From: Henckelia pumila
Lineage: Eukaryota > Streptophyta > Magnoliopsida > Lamiales > Gesneriaceae
Reading direction: 5' to 3'
DNA: 64,000 nucleotides
Assembly (NCBI RefSeq): GCF_033568475.1
Contig: NC_133122.1
Location: forward strand, 147,202,861 to 147,266,860
Shown here: positions 1-11,330 of the stretch, piece by piece
Layout: each line of letters opens with the position of its first letter
How positions within the stretch are numbered: position 1 is the stretch's first letter
The notes under the pieces: generated by a model
Told to the model about the DNA's origin: nothing
Database searches by the model: none
Seen by the model: the letters and a program-made list of their open reading frames with translations, nothing else
Position numbers and translations under genes: made by a program

Positions 1-373
1 TGTGAAAGACAAGTTGTCACCTCGTTTCATTGGGCCTTTCCAGATACTGGAGAAAATTGGAGATGTTGCATATCGTTTGGCGTTACCGCCATCTCTTTCC
101 AGTATACATAATGTTTTTCATGTGTCGTTACTTCGACAGTACATAGCTGATGAATCTCATATTATCCAGCATACTGATATTTAGCTAGAACCAAATCTGT
201 CTTTTGTTGAACGACCACTCCGTATCCTAGACAGAAAGGAGAAAATTCTTCGGAACAAGACTATACCACTTGTGATGGTACAGTGGCAGCGCCGAGGCGT
301 TGAAGAAGCAACTTGGGAAACCGAGAGCTATATGCGGGCTGAATATCCTGAGTTGTTTGCTTTGTACTTTTGA
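1..373 (+). pseudogene. Ty3/gypsy polyprotein C-terminal end (integrase tail plus chromodomain-like end)
   Basis: This is the last ~124 codons of a retrotransposon Gag-Pol polyprotein, cut off by the window start. The first part matches the integrase C-terminal region ([17 protein letters not shown], then [14 protein letters not shown]). The end resembles a chromodomain-like tail (VMVQWQRRGVEEATWE, then YPELF), as in Tekay/Del-type chromoviruses. An in-frame TAG at 182-184 interrupts it, after which the same frame stays open to TGA at 371-373, so this copy is a pseudogene with one visible stop. It lies just upstream of a purine tract and the LTR at 494, as expected for the 3' end of a sense-oriented element. 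Lineage assignment is from motif memory. Confidence 0.85.
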
Positions 374-482
374 TTACCATGTAAAGATGTAATTATAGTT
401 GTTTTAATAAAACATGGTTTGATGTTTCATATTATTATCTTGATTTGTCTTTAGATTTTATTTCGCGGACGAAATATCTAAT

Positions 483-493
483 GGTGGGGAGAA
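483..493 (+). other. Polypurine tract of the chromovirus
   Basis: GGTGGGGAGAA lies immediately before the LTR start TGTAGTAACCC. A purine run in this position is the usual primer site for plus-strand DNA synthesis in Ty3/gypsy elements. Confidence 0.7.
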
Positions 494-1986
494 TGTAGTA
501 ACCCAGATTCCATTTTAAGATAATAATATGTTAAACATGATTAAGGGTTGGTGATTAACCAATTCCGGGGTTTAATCGGACTTCAGAATCAAGAATTGGA
601 TTTTCATTTTTCTGAGCCAGTTCGGATGGTTCGAAGAGAACTTCGGACGGCCCGAACTCAGCAACTCGGGGGCTCCGAAGATGGCTTGTTGACTTCGAAG
701 TTAAGGCAAGTTCGGACGAACCGAACTAAGGATCGGACGGCCCGAACTCCCTCATGCCATGCAAGCAGGATTACTCAGCCATGGACTTTGACAAGTGTCG
801 GACGAAGAGAAGTTCGGACGATCCGAACCTGAGTTCGGAGGCTCCAAACCCGACGTGGCTTGCATGCATGCATTGAGCTGGAACGGACGATCCGAACCCC
901 AGTTCGGAGGGCCCGAACTCGACCAGAAATTTTCCTATAAATAGAACTCATTCGATTTCAATTTGAATTACAAATTTCCGAGTTTCCTTCTCCAGTTTTA
1001 TAGTGTGAGTTATAATCTTGAGGGCCCTATCGGTTATAATCGAGGTTCTGGAATAACCAAGGTGTGGTTATAGTCATTCGGGACCAGTGACTCCAAATGG
1101 CTATCTACGGACGAAGGTATGGTCCGAGAATCTATTTAAGTTTTGGGAGTACGTATTAGCTTAGTTAAGGCTTATAGAACTTGTGTAGTGATACGGTGAA
1201 TTTTTGAATATAGGCTTAGAACCTAGGATCTACTATACTTGAACTAGCCTAGAGGTACGTACACATTGACTGAGATTGCCAGCGAGTATACATGTTTATA
1301 TGTTGCATTTATTTGGAATTATTATATGGCATGATATATGATTTACCGTTTTCCATATTCATATGTCATGTGCATATACACGTTGAGCCTATACCTTATT
1401 ATACCTGATTATAGAGCCGCTCAAATCTAGACTCGATAGTCTGTCACTTAGAGTACCGCGACGGCGGGGACATGTATGTCTGACTACTCTGGTGTACTAG
1501 ACGAGTGTGGTTGCACCCAGAGATTGATCCGTGTGGTGGCAGCACTCATGTGGCACCAGTACTGAGCATGTTTTTTCAGATGACCTTTTACCAGTCATCA
1601 TGTTGCATGCATTATATACATTTTTTTACTCATGTTTATGTACTGGGCGTTAGCGCTCACGTCCTAGTTATTATCTTGGACACCCTATACCACGGGGTAG
1701 GTCGCAGGATGGACAGAGCTGGTAGTTCAAGGAAGGACTAGGGAGCAGGAGCCTTGAGGAGTTAATTATACAGCAGGATTCGATATAGCTGTATAATATT
1801 TACTTTTAAGTTTTTCGATATGGTTGTATCACTACAGTATTAGGCCTGGATATATTTTATTAAGCTGATATGTAATTTATGGATTATGTTTCCGCACGTT
1901 TTACTCTGTTAAGTATTTTGCTGTATTAAGTTTAATGCATGCTATTAGTTGTCAGTTACTAGGTGATTCCATGCAGGATCACTACA
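494..1986 (+). mobile_element. 3' LTR of the Ty3/gypsy chromovirus
   Basis: A 1493-bp LTR starting TGTAGTAACCC and ending CACTACA, with the short inverted TGTAGT/ACTACA ends of this family. It follows a polypurine tract and the polyprotein end. A TATA box (TATAAATA, 936-943) marks a likely U3/R promoter, and U3 upstream of it carries a series of imperfect palindromes (separate entry). Three solo LTRs elsewhere (6308-7754, 30677-31986, 59700-61592) share the ends, the TATA context and the palindrome style. The 5' LTR lies left of the window. The five bases after the LTR, ACCGG (1987-1991), should be the target duplication. Confidence 0.85.
619..922 (+). repeat. Array of imperfect palindromes in LTR U3
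   Basis: About eight copies of a 15-17 bp imperfect palindrome of form TTCGGAnnnTCCGAA lie just upstream of the LTR TATA box. Examples are TTCGGATGGTTCGAA, TTCGGACGGCCCGAACT, TTCGGACGATCCGAACC and TTCGGAGGGCCCGAACTC. The outer half-sites are conserved and the centres vary. They could be dimeric transcription-factor sites or small hairpins; no function is proven. Confidence 0.7.
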
Positions 1987-4900
1987 ACCGGACCGGCCAC
2001 TAGGCGGTCCGGTCCCGGTTTTCCCTTTGGAAAACCGTCAACCCGGCGAGTTGGACCCGTCGGGTTGGAACAGTCCAACCCGGCGGGTTGGACACGTGAC
2101 GCCCATGGGGGCGCCCAGATGATCCAATAGCCACTATCAAGTGGCCGTTGGATCTCTCAACGGCCACGATTTCGTGGCCGTTGAAACCCGGCTGACCCGG
2201 TGGGTCGGCCCGCCGGACCCGCCAGGTCTACTGGATTTTTTTTTAAAAAAAAAACTACTTTTTATCTATAAATACCCCCAACCTCCTTTCATTTTGTTTA
2301 CACAATTCTCACTTCATTCTCTCTATTTTCAATTCCTTTTAATTTCTTGAATTATCAAAAATATCAAGTTTCAATTATTGGTTTATTGTCAATTGTTGAT
2401 TTATTTTCATATTTATACAATTACAAATGTCCGGAGCGGGATCAAGTCGTAGGGGTGACAAAGGAAAAGGAAAGGAAAAGAGCATCATACCACCCGAGGT
2501 CGAGTATCCTCAATTCAATGTCGATGGCTTTGATCTTGAATATTTCGATGATGAAATTCAAGAAATTCGACAAGAGGCGCAACAAAGATAACAAGTTGAA
2601 CAACCACCACCACCACGTCATCATGCAAGTCAAGAAAGTATGAACGATCCGGCGGCCTCTCAAAGACAAACTCGAGTGGTGCCTCGCTCGACATCCGATA
2701 TTTTCACCAAATATTTAGACAAGGTGACGCTTCCCTCCGGTGATTTGCAAGCCAAATGCAAATATTGTTCAAAATGTTACAAATTTAAACAAGGAGGTGG
2801 TTATGGAACTTTGACGCAGCATATCGAGAAAAATCATCCGGTGGAAATTGGTATTGATCGTGGTCAAACTCAAATTCCGGCATTCTCTTTTCAATCGGGT
2901 AATAAATCTCAACTATTTAAATATAACGAAGCTAGATTTAGAAAAGAAACGGCTAAATTTTGTGCGGTTGAACAACTTTCTTTTAGTTTTAGCGATAAAT
3001 TATCTTTTGAAAATTGGTTTTCTACAAGTGCAAATCCTTTTATTAGACGTATTCCAAGAAATAGTCTCAAACGCACAATGAAAAAGTTAGTCGTTGATCA
3101 AAAGAAAGAATTAATTAAGGAATTTTATAGTTTGAATAATAAAGTTTCTTTGTGTTTCGATATTTGGAGTGATCATTTGAAAAGTTGTTCATATATGGGT
3201 ATTACATGTCATTGGATTGATAATAATTGGAACATTCAAAAAAGGTTGCTTGCATATAGATGTTTCAACGAATCACACACGACACAAAATATTTTGCAAC
3301 TTATATTTGTTATTTTAGAAGAATATGGCCTAACTACCAAAGTTTTTTCAATGTCTTTTGATAATGCTAGTGCAAATACTTCTAGTATTAGTGAGCTTAT
3401 TGAAATATGTAAACCATCACTAGGTGGAAAATTTTTTCATATTAGATGCACATGTCATATTTTAAATTTATATGTTCAAGATGGGCTAAAAAATTTAGGC
3501 ATACATATTCAACAAATTAGGAACGCTATTCATTATTTATGAACGCATCCTCAAGTTATGAAGCAATGGGGAAAATTTTGTAGAGTAAATGGTATGAAGC
3601 CTAAGCGGTTTGCACGAGATGTTCCAACTCGTTGGAATTCAACATATAAATTGTTATTATCCTCTTTTGAATATAAAGATTTATTATGTACATTTTTTCA
3701 TCAATTTGTTCAAGCTCGTGATATTTATTTGTTTTCAAATCAATGGAACATATGCACTGATATTTGTGAAATTTTAAAAGTTTTTAATGATGCTAGTGAC
3801 CAATTATCCGGTATTTATTACCCTACTTCACATTTAGTTTTAACACATTGTTGCAACATTGCTTGTATTTTTCATGAACATGTTAAATCTAATGATAGTG
3901 TTTTATCTTAATGTATTCTCGTCATGAAAGAAAAATGGAAAAAATATTTTTTGCTCATTCCTGAAATTTTTTTATGTGCTTTTGTTTTAGATCCTAGACT
4001 TAAATTAGATGACTTAAGCGACATGTTAACATTATATTATGAATCTCTGGAGCCTATTGCGAAAACGATTCCTTCTATCTCATTGATTTTGTTTAATATT
4101 AAAACTCATTTACTTGATATTTATAATGAATATAACATCAAATATGGTGGACAAATTGTTTTACATGAAACACAATCCACTGCAACTAGTAATGTTACTT
4201 CTAAACTTACTAAAGCACAACTTTTATTAAGAGAACGGACGAAACGTCCACGAGGATCCTCAAGTTCCAGTCAGGAACTTGAGAATTATTTTACCACTAC
4301 TTTTGATTTTAGTGATAAAGTTGAGGAAATCTTCGACATTTTGAGATGGTGGTCACAAAAAACACAAATATATCCAATTTTGGTTATAATGGCAAAAGAA
4401 ATTCTAGCTTGTCCGGTTTCAACAGTTGCAGTGGAGCAAGCATTTAGTATTGGAGGAAATACATTGGACGAGAGACGTTCTAGCTTAAGGCCGAAAAATT
4501 TGGAAGCCCAATTTTTTCTCAATGATTGGTCAAAAGCCGCTACTCGAACACAACATATTCAAAGTAATGAAGAAGACCAAGATGATACCGAAGGAACATC
4601 CGGAACTACGATGGGAGGAAATGCGAGTGAAGTAGAATAAAATGTAATAGATTTGTAATATAAGTCATAAGATGTTGAAATTCTAATATATTGTTTATTT
4701 AATAAATATAATAGATTTTTATTATGGAGATATGAAATATTTGATTGAGATTATTTAAAGAATATGTCTTATTAAAAATTTGTTTAAAAATTAAAAAAAA
4801 ATTGAAGCTGTTCACTTGCCCCTTCGAATTAAATTCGAAGGGGCAGCGCCCCAGCGCTGCAAAATCAGTGTTGGGGCGCTGAAAATTTTTTTTTTTTTTA

Positions 4901-5040
4901 AATTGCACGGGTTAGCCCGGACCCTGAACCGGCGGTTAATCGGACCCGAACCGCCGATTCACCAACCCGGACCCGAATCGGCCATGGGCGGGCCGGTTAA
5001 GGGTTGGCTAAATGCCAACCCGGCCCATGGCCAGGTCTAA
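1987..5040 (+). mobile_element. hAT-family DNA transposon, 5' end cut by the chromovirus insertion
   Basis: The transposase-bearing interior is flanked by GC-rich subterminal DNA with iterated CCGG, GGGTTGG and CAACCCG motifs (1987-2225 and 4810-5040). The right terminus is placed at ...GGCCAGGTCTA, about 5039, where LINE ORF1 sequence resumes. No matching left terminus (expected TAGACCTGGCC-like) is present; the sequence begins directly at the end of the LTR at 1986. I infer that the chromovirus landed inside the 5' part of the hAT and that the missing end lies left of the window. Confidence 0.7.
2427..4640 (+). pseudogene. hAT transposase pseudogene (BED zinc finger, RNase H-like core, hAT dimerisation)
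   Basis: Starting at the ATG at 2427, a single reading frame of about 737 codons runs to TAA at 4638-4640, with three internal in-frame stops: TAA 2589-2591, TGA 3540-3542 and TAA 3909-3911. A BED-type zinc finger is visible (CKYCSKCYKF, then LTQHIEKNHP), followed by the RNase H-like core (SLCFDIWSDHLKSCSYMGIT; SFDNASANTSSI) and the hAT C-terminal dimerisation block (ILACPVSTVAVEQAFSIGG, then LDERRSSLRP). No frameshift was noticed. At least two stops can be explained by a C-to-T change, suggesting fairly recent loss. The protein would be nuclear and bind the element's ends. Confidence 0.85.
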
Positions 5041-5661
5041 TCTCAAGGCCTCTTAAAAGTTTTTTACGCGCGGGAGTTCATGACAAAGAGGATTTTATAA
5101 TTACTCTAACCTACGAACAACTGTCAGATTTTTGTTATCGATGCAGTATTATTGGGAACCCTTTCGTAATTGTACATTGGAGGTGGATGATCAATCTAAA
5201 TTGGAGTATGGTATGTGGTTGCGCGCACAACCAGCTGGTTATAAAGGGAAGGCAAAACAGTCATCGCCGAAAAAGTCTAGTCAAGAGAAGTATTCTCACA
5301 AAGATGAAGCAGATGCAGTGCAGCTGTTTGAACTCACCAAATCGAGTCAAGAAATAACTGTGTTGATCAGTGAAGCAGAAGAACATATGAACATGATCAT
5401 AAGCTGCATATTCCTGAAGTGCCAATCTCCATGACAAAAAAAATGCAAATAGTAAATATGGACTCCTCCGTGATAAAAACGAGTAAGAAAAGCCCAATGA
5501 AATGGAAGTGCATGGCCAATGAAAAACATAGCAAGTTGAGCTCTGCTTCTCAGGAGAAAAACCAGAACGTGGGGCAAAAGATGGAGGCTCTTTTGATTGA
5601 AGGGAGGAAAGTATTAGATGGGAAAAATACAGCAGATGGAAGACTTCATAAACCCTTTTGA
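5041..5661 (+). pseudogene. LINE ORF1 fragment (Gag-like, zinc-knuckle region)
   Basis: The conceptual product begins with a region matching plant LINE ORF1 proteins: LTYEQLSDFCYRCSIIGN, a decayed zinc knuckle, then LEYGMWLRAQP. The remainder is Lys/Ser-rich and poorly conserved, as is usual for this part. Reading needs at least two frame changes (near 5150 and near 5420) and ends at TGA 5659-5661, 45 bp before ORF2. ORF1 proteins bind LINE RNA; this copy cannot make one. Confidence 0.7.
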
Positions 5662-5706
5662 ACTATCCTCAATGGCGGTAGATGCTTTGCAACCCCTTCG
5701 GTCTCA

Positions 5707-6307
5707 ATGAGTTGCATTGTATGGAATGCCTGGGGGCTTGGGAACCAACGAGCATTCCGGAAACTAAAACGACTTATTGCCGACAAGAAATTATCTCTCT
5801 TATTTCTATGTGAAACTCGAAAGAGACATATTAATAATAGAAAATGGGCGAGTATGCTTGGTTTCAAAGGCTGCTTCTCCGTAGATATTATGGGACGTAG
5901 TGGAGGTTTGTGTATTCTCTGGAAAGAACCTCTGGATGTTTGCATTAAATCATATTCTCAAGGCCACGTTGATTTCATTGTTCAACATGATGATAAGAGT
6001 TGGAGGTTTACAGGAGTATATGGGAATCTGGATACTAGACTTCGACACTTAACTTGGAATCTAATGTATCGACTAGATAACTTGCATGAATTCAGGGATT
6101 TTCCTTGGCTTTTGGGAGGTAACATCAATGAAATATATTATGATAGTGAAAAGCTGGGAGGTAATAGGCAACCGGGATCGCAATTAGAGGATTTTTGGAA
6201 TTTCCTTGATGATTGTAATGTTCATAGCTTATCTTTTGATATATGGGGATCCGTTTACATGGGTTAATAGGCGACATGAGGATGGTTTTATTTTTGAGCA
6301 ATTGGAC
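5707..6307 (+). pseudogene. LINE ORF2 N-terminal part: endonuclease domain (split by solo LTR)
   Basis: ATG at 5707 opens a frame starting MSCIVWNAWGLGNQRAFRKL, the classic N-terminus of plant LINE exonuclease-endonuclease-phosphatase domains. The catalytic-type elements LFLCETR, GRSGGLCILW and FRDFPWLLGGNINEI follow (the last normally reads GDFNEI, so the catalytic D is replaced by N). The frame hits a stop at about 6265, and the solo LTR interrupts the sequence at 6308. The domain resumes after 7755 (DRFVSSFGWWKLYP). Confidence 0.8.
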
Positions 6308-7754
6308 TGTAGTGACCCAATCTGAAATCACTAATTAAACAAAGCTTAAAGCATGCAAATCAACTTAAAAGCGGAAATAAAAAAACTTAATTAAACAACT
6401 AAAATCTACCGGCAGAATACAACCGGTCCAAATAAAAACTATAACAACCAATACTGTTATACAACCCCATCGAAGGTAAAGCTAAATCCCAAATACAACG
6501 GAAACCTGGTACAGTACAAATCCACCCTGCTGTAGCTCAACGACCGCTACCACCGAGTCCATCCAACCTGAGTCCTGCCCCGTGGAATGGGGTGTTCAGA
6601 ACAAAATCGAGGATGTGAGCATAAAAAGCTCAGTACGAAAGCATGAGTATACAAGTGCTATGAATGCTAATGAAAGTGAAGGGTAATCGGAAACCTATGT
6701 AGAATATGTAGCATGTTGGGCCATCGCATAAGGAGGTAACTCCCATACCATAAAACCGTGGACTATCCGGATCCAAAACCATGACATTCATCCACAAGAT
6801 AACATGGGGCTGAGCGACCCCTCTACTGGTAGTATCAATGAAACATAGGCTCAACGTATCAATCATGCAGTATAATATTCGTGACATAATAAATGCACAT
6901 AAAATCAATGTCATATAAAACATGCAATCATAGAAAATTCATAATCAACCAGGGTATCTCGGATAGTACTTCTGTACCTCAAAGTAATCAACCTAGCGAT
7001 AAAGTCCTCTAGTCCAAGCCTATAAGCATACAATCATTGTATCAATATTTATCATTTAAAAGCCTTAACTAGACTAATAGATACTCACTTAGACTAATCT
7101 AAGTTTAGTCGTATATATGCATCCGTAGTCAGCCTTTTGATGGCGATGGCCCAACAACTCGGGCACAACTCCGCTACGATCCCGGTAGCGCCTCGCTATC
7201 AACCGACCTCCGAAAGAACTCCCTAAAGACCCTAAAATCTTGTAAAGGACGAGAGGAGAAAGTTTGGAAATGAGCAATTGGAACTGAGCTCTCGGCCTTC
7301 TATTTATAGAACAAGTTCGGAACTTCCGATCTCGCGATCATATCTTCCGATCGTGCTTTCAATCGTTCTCCTCCAACCACATGTCTCCGATTTGACCACT
7401 CGGTTATCGATAGTAGTTCAAAACTATCGATCCTAGTTCGGAGCTTCCGAACTCTTACTTGTACAATCACCAATTCAAAGCCCATGCTATGTTCGGCTGT
7501 CACATGATTGGAACTCCCGATCTCACATTCGGAACTTCTGAACTGTTCGTAGCTTTCTATGAGCAATGCTAGCTTCCAAACACGTTCGGAACTTGTGATC
7601 ATCCTTCGTAACTTCCGATCTGTCCCAAATATTCAAAGCCTTAGAACCATTTTTAATCATAGTGAATCCGATTATCAATTCCTTAAGCTCAAATTAGAAT
7701 CCCTTAATTATTATTAAGCAATAGATTAGCTCAATTAGGAGTCGGGCTACTACA
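6308..7754 (-). mobile_element. Solo LTR of a Ty3/gypsy chromovirus-type element, inserted in the LINE
   Basis: This 1447-bp segment begins TGTAGTGACCC and ends GGGCTACTACA and is flanked on both sides by TGGAC (6303-6307 and 7755-7759), a perfect 5-bp target duplication. Compared with the LTR at 494 it is reversed: its left end resembles the reverse complement of that LTR's 3' end, and its TATA box (TATAAATA on the minus strand) is at 7301-7308. There is no internal coding region, so it is a solo LTR left by recombination between two LTRs. Confidence 0.9.
7310..7620 (-). repeat. Palindrome-like repeats upstream of the LTR TATA box
   Basis: Repeated units of form TCGGAnnTTCCGA (for example TTCGGAACTTCCGATCTCG, TTCGGAGCTTCCGAACTC, TTCGGAACTTCTGAACTG) lie upstream of the minus-strand TATA box. 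They are the counterpart of the palindromes at 619-922 but with a different centre. Confidence 0.6.
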
Positions 7755-10700
7755 TGGACAGATTTGTGAGTTCCTTCGGATGGTGGAAGTTGTATCCGAT
7801 TGTGAAATGCATTTCTCTTGATTTTTATCACTCGTATCATAAAGCAATTTGTATGGTACTTGGGGCAGATTATTCTTCGACTCAAATTCAATCTAATAAT
7901 TTTTCGAATATCTACAGATTCGAGGCAATATGGTTAAGAAATCCTAAATGCGAATCAGTGGTGTTGTAGGGATGGCATTCGGATGCTGTTAATGCAGATG
8001 GACATGTGGAGAAGATTAAATCAAATGTTCGGGCTCTCCAGCATTAGGATAAAACAAGCCTTCAATTTATTCCAAATCAGATTAAGTTAAAATGTGAAGA
8101 ACTTGTGAGTTTACATAACCATGTGCACTGGTTGAGTAGGATGGATCGAATAAAGGAGTTGGAAGGAGAGGTGAAGAAGATGAGTCCTCAAGAGGAGTTA
8201 TACTGAAGGCAACGTGGTATGGTGGATTGGATTGCTTCGGGTGACATGAATACTAAATATTTCCATAGAGGTGCTTCCATGAGGGGAGCAAAGAACACTA
8301 TTAGTGGGCAGATCTCTCAACATGGGGTTTTGTTCAAGAGCCCCACGGTATGACATATATTATTCTTGATTATTTTGATAAATTATTTACATCAAACAGT
8401 ATTTCCCCTGATAATATGTTGTCTGTTCTTAACTGTGTTGAACCCAAAGTCACCAGTGCTATGAATCTACTACTTACGTCTCTTTTTATGGCTCAATAAA
8501 TTGAAAAGGCTCTGTTTGATATGAGCCCTGATAAAGCCCCTAGACTTGATGGGATCTCGACTTTGTTCTATCAAAAAATTTGGCATGTTATAGGAGATGA
8601 TGTCATTGAAGCTATTCTTGAAGTATTGAAAGATGGTGCCCCGCTGGATGCTTGGAATAGAATTGTTATTACTTTGATCCCAAAGGTATCTAATCCTATT
8701 ATGGTAAAGGAGTTCTGCCATATTAGTCTTTATAATGTATGCTACAAAATTCTATCTCGTGTTATGACTAACAAATTAAGACCGATGATGAAGTTGCTCA
8801 TAGATGAGACAGTCTGCATTTGTCCCTCATCAACTTATATCTGATAACATTATATTGGTTTTTGAGACCATTCACTGGATGCGGAACCGAAAGAAGGGGA
8901 AACATGGTTATGTGGCATTGAAATTGGATATGAGCAAGGCGTATGATAGAGTTGAGTGCAAGTTTCTTGAGAGCATTATGCAAAAGATGGGGTTCTGTGA
9001 GGTTTGGATTGATAAGGTGATGTGATGTGTCTCGAGTGTTTCTTACTCCTTTAATCCGAAGAATGATGTGGTGGGGAATCTGAAACCTAGTCAAGGCATT
9101 CGCCAGGGGATCCTCTTTCGACGTATCTCTTTTTTCTTTGTGCTCAGGGTATCTCTCCCTTGATATCTGTGTATTCCGCTAGAGAGCTCATTAAGGGAGT
9201 CAAAATAGAATCATCATGCCCATCAATTACTCATCTCTTTTTATGTTGACGACAACCTCATTTTTTCAGAGCTACAGAGAATGAGTGTATTAGGGTGAAA
9301 GAATGTCTAAATGCTTATGAAAATGCATCGGGCAAAATGGTGAATTTTGAGATATTAGCATTATCTTTCACGCCAAATATAGAGGTGGAGGTAGTTGACA
9401 GGATAAAGTTTTTTCTTTCAATCCCAGTTGTTCAGGGTCATGATATGTATCTTGGTTTGCCGACGTTCTCACTTCGTAATAAGAAAATTCAGTTTGGCAA
9501 CTTAGTGGAACGAGTATCAAGCAGAATAAAAGGTTTGAAGAGTAAACTTTTTTCTGCAGGTGGGAAAGAGGTTATGATCAAAGCTATCCTACAATCTATT
9601 TCCAATTATGTCATGTCTTGCTTCCGTATACCAAAGACAACTTGTGATTCTATTGAACGGGAGTGTGCTGATTTTTGGTGGAGCCTAGATAATTATCGGA
9701 AAAAGATGCACTGGAAGAGTTGGGAATTTCATTGCAAGCCCAAATAGACTGGGGGAATGGGGTTTCGGAGGCTTTAGGTATTTAATAAAGCGCTGCTAGC
9801 CAAACATCTGTGGAGAATCATTCAGAACCAGACATCGCTTCTTGGGAGAATCCTCAGGGGCTGATACTTTAGGCACTTGGACATCATGGATGCTTCTCTT
9901 GGAAGCAAACCCTCGTTTATCTGGAAGTCATTATTGTGGAGCTGTGAACTATTGGAGAAAGGTCTTTATTGGATGATTGGCGATGTTTCCTCAGTGAATA
10001 TATTCAAGGATAAATGGATACCGACATTTCAATCCAAGGTCAGTTACCCAGGGGTGAACTTACCGGAAGAGTCATGTGTTTATTCTCTCATAATAGATTA
10101 TGATCCCTGGGATGTCGACAAGCTTAATGATTCATGCCTCTAGTTCATCAGTCGGGAAATATCTTTTATACCTTTACCCAACAACTTTGTGAGAGATTCT
10201 ATATTTTGGAAGTTTGATTCAAAGGGACAATACATAGTGCGGAGTGGGTATAAAGTTGGGATGGGAGTTTTAAACCCTCGTGAAAATCAATCAGATACCA
10301 GTATCTCAGAAAAATGGTTGCGGTTTTGTTGTCGCTTTCCATTTCGCCAAAGGTGGGTGTGTTTTGGTGGCACTTGTGTCATGATATTATCCCCACAAAT
10401 CTAAACTTAAGACTCAATCACGTCCCAATACCAGCTTGGTGTTCGTTCTGTCAAAATTTTAATGACTCCACTTGCGTCTTTTTTCTGTACCCCGAAGTGA
10501 AGAAATTATTGATAAATAAAGATGCCTAGAGACGGATAAAGGAGCATATGCATAATGATACGAGGACGGCATGTGAGTATTTGATGCAGAACCTAAACCA
10601 CTCTGAAATGAAAGTGTTTGTGTGTACTGCATGATTGGTTTGGAAAGAAAAATGCAGATTGAAGCATGCTAGCGAGGGGGGTGAATTGAGCAGCAAATCG

Positions 10701-11285
10701 GTGGATGCCTTAAGTTTTTTGGAAGGTTATAAACAGGCGGCTAGAACATGTTCTTTATCTCAGCCTTCATCAATACCAATTCTCTAGATTCTTGGCAAGC
10801 GTCGCCTTGCGATCATTTGCGAATGGATGTCGACGCTAGTTTTAATGGCACTGATAATATTTGTGGTGTTGGAGGTGTGATTCGCACTCACGAGGGACGT
10901 GTGATAGCAGCGTTTTGTAGGCAAAAGGTGAATACGGGATCTGTGGTACTTGGGAAATTGTTTGCTATCTGGTAAGGACTTAATATTATTAAAGACAAAG
11001 AGTTTCACAATGTTATAATTACTTCAGATTCACTCTTGGCAGTACAAGCAGTCGCTGAGCCTTCGAGTGATTTGAGTTACATTGTATTGTGTGCTTCAGA
11101 GATTAAATCTTTGCTATCTGATTTAGCAATAGTTATTTTTTTCATGTTAGGAGAACGACTAATGTTGTAGCTGATTCTCTAGCGAGATTTGTTGTTTCTT
11201 TTCCTGTTCCATTTTATTGGGTACCTGGGAATCTTTTGTCTTGGCTGATTAGTCTTGTAACTAGTGACTTTATCTCTTTGAAATA
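7755..11285 (+). pseudogene. LINE ORF2 remainder: endonuclease end, reverse transcriptase, RNase H
   Basis: After the LTR, the endonuclease end continues (7760-7969), then a linker (YFHRGASMRGAKNTI at about 8260). The reverse transcriptase runs from about 8520 (DKAPRLDGISTLFYQKIW; LSRVMTNKLRPMM; LKLDMSKAYDRVE), with a frame change near 8810 and a catalytic-type box YVDD at 9242-9253 in place of the usual FADD. The thumb and zf-RVT region is at 9295-10530, and an RNase H-like domain is at about 10800-11285 (RMDVDASFNGTDNICGVGG; ITSDSLLAVQA). The final stop is TAA at about 11283-11285. Stops and frameshifts are numerous, so it is clearly non-functional. Confidence 0.85.
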
Positions 11286-11330
11286 AAGTTACAAGTTCTT
11301 GTAAAAAATAAAAGAAAAATAAAAAAGGAA

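Larger units (their letters stand above)
5041..11330 (+). mobile_element. Decayed L1-type LINE, 5' part missing, split by a solo LTR
   Basis: A non-LTR retrotransposon remnant in order: ORF1 tail with zinc-knuckle remnant, apurinic endonuclease, reverse transcriptase, zf-RVT, RNase H-like domain, and an A-rich tail (about 11286-11330). It is interrupted exactly by the solo LTR 6308-7754; reading continues across the join. The 5' portion of ORF1 is absent because the hAT insertion at about 5040 separates it; it may lie left of the window. Many stops and frameshifts make it an old, dead copy. Confidence 0.85.

Noticed and set aside
548-832. 94-codon open frame
   Set aside because: It lies in the LTR palindrome array; the Arg/Thr-rich text is a translation of TCGGAC repeats.
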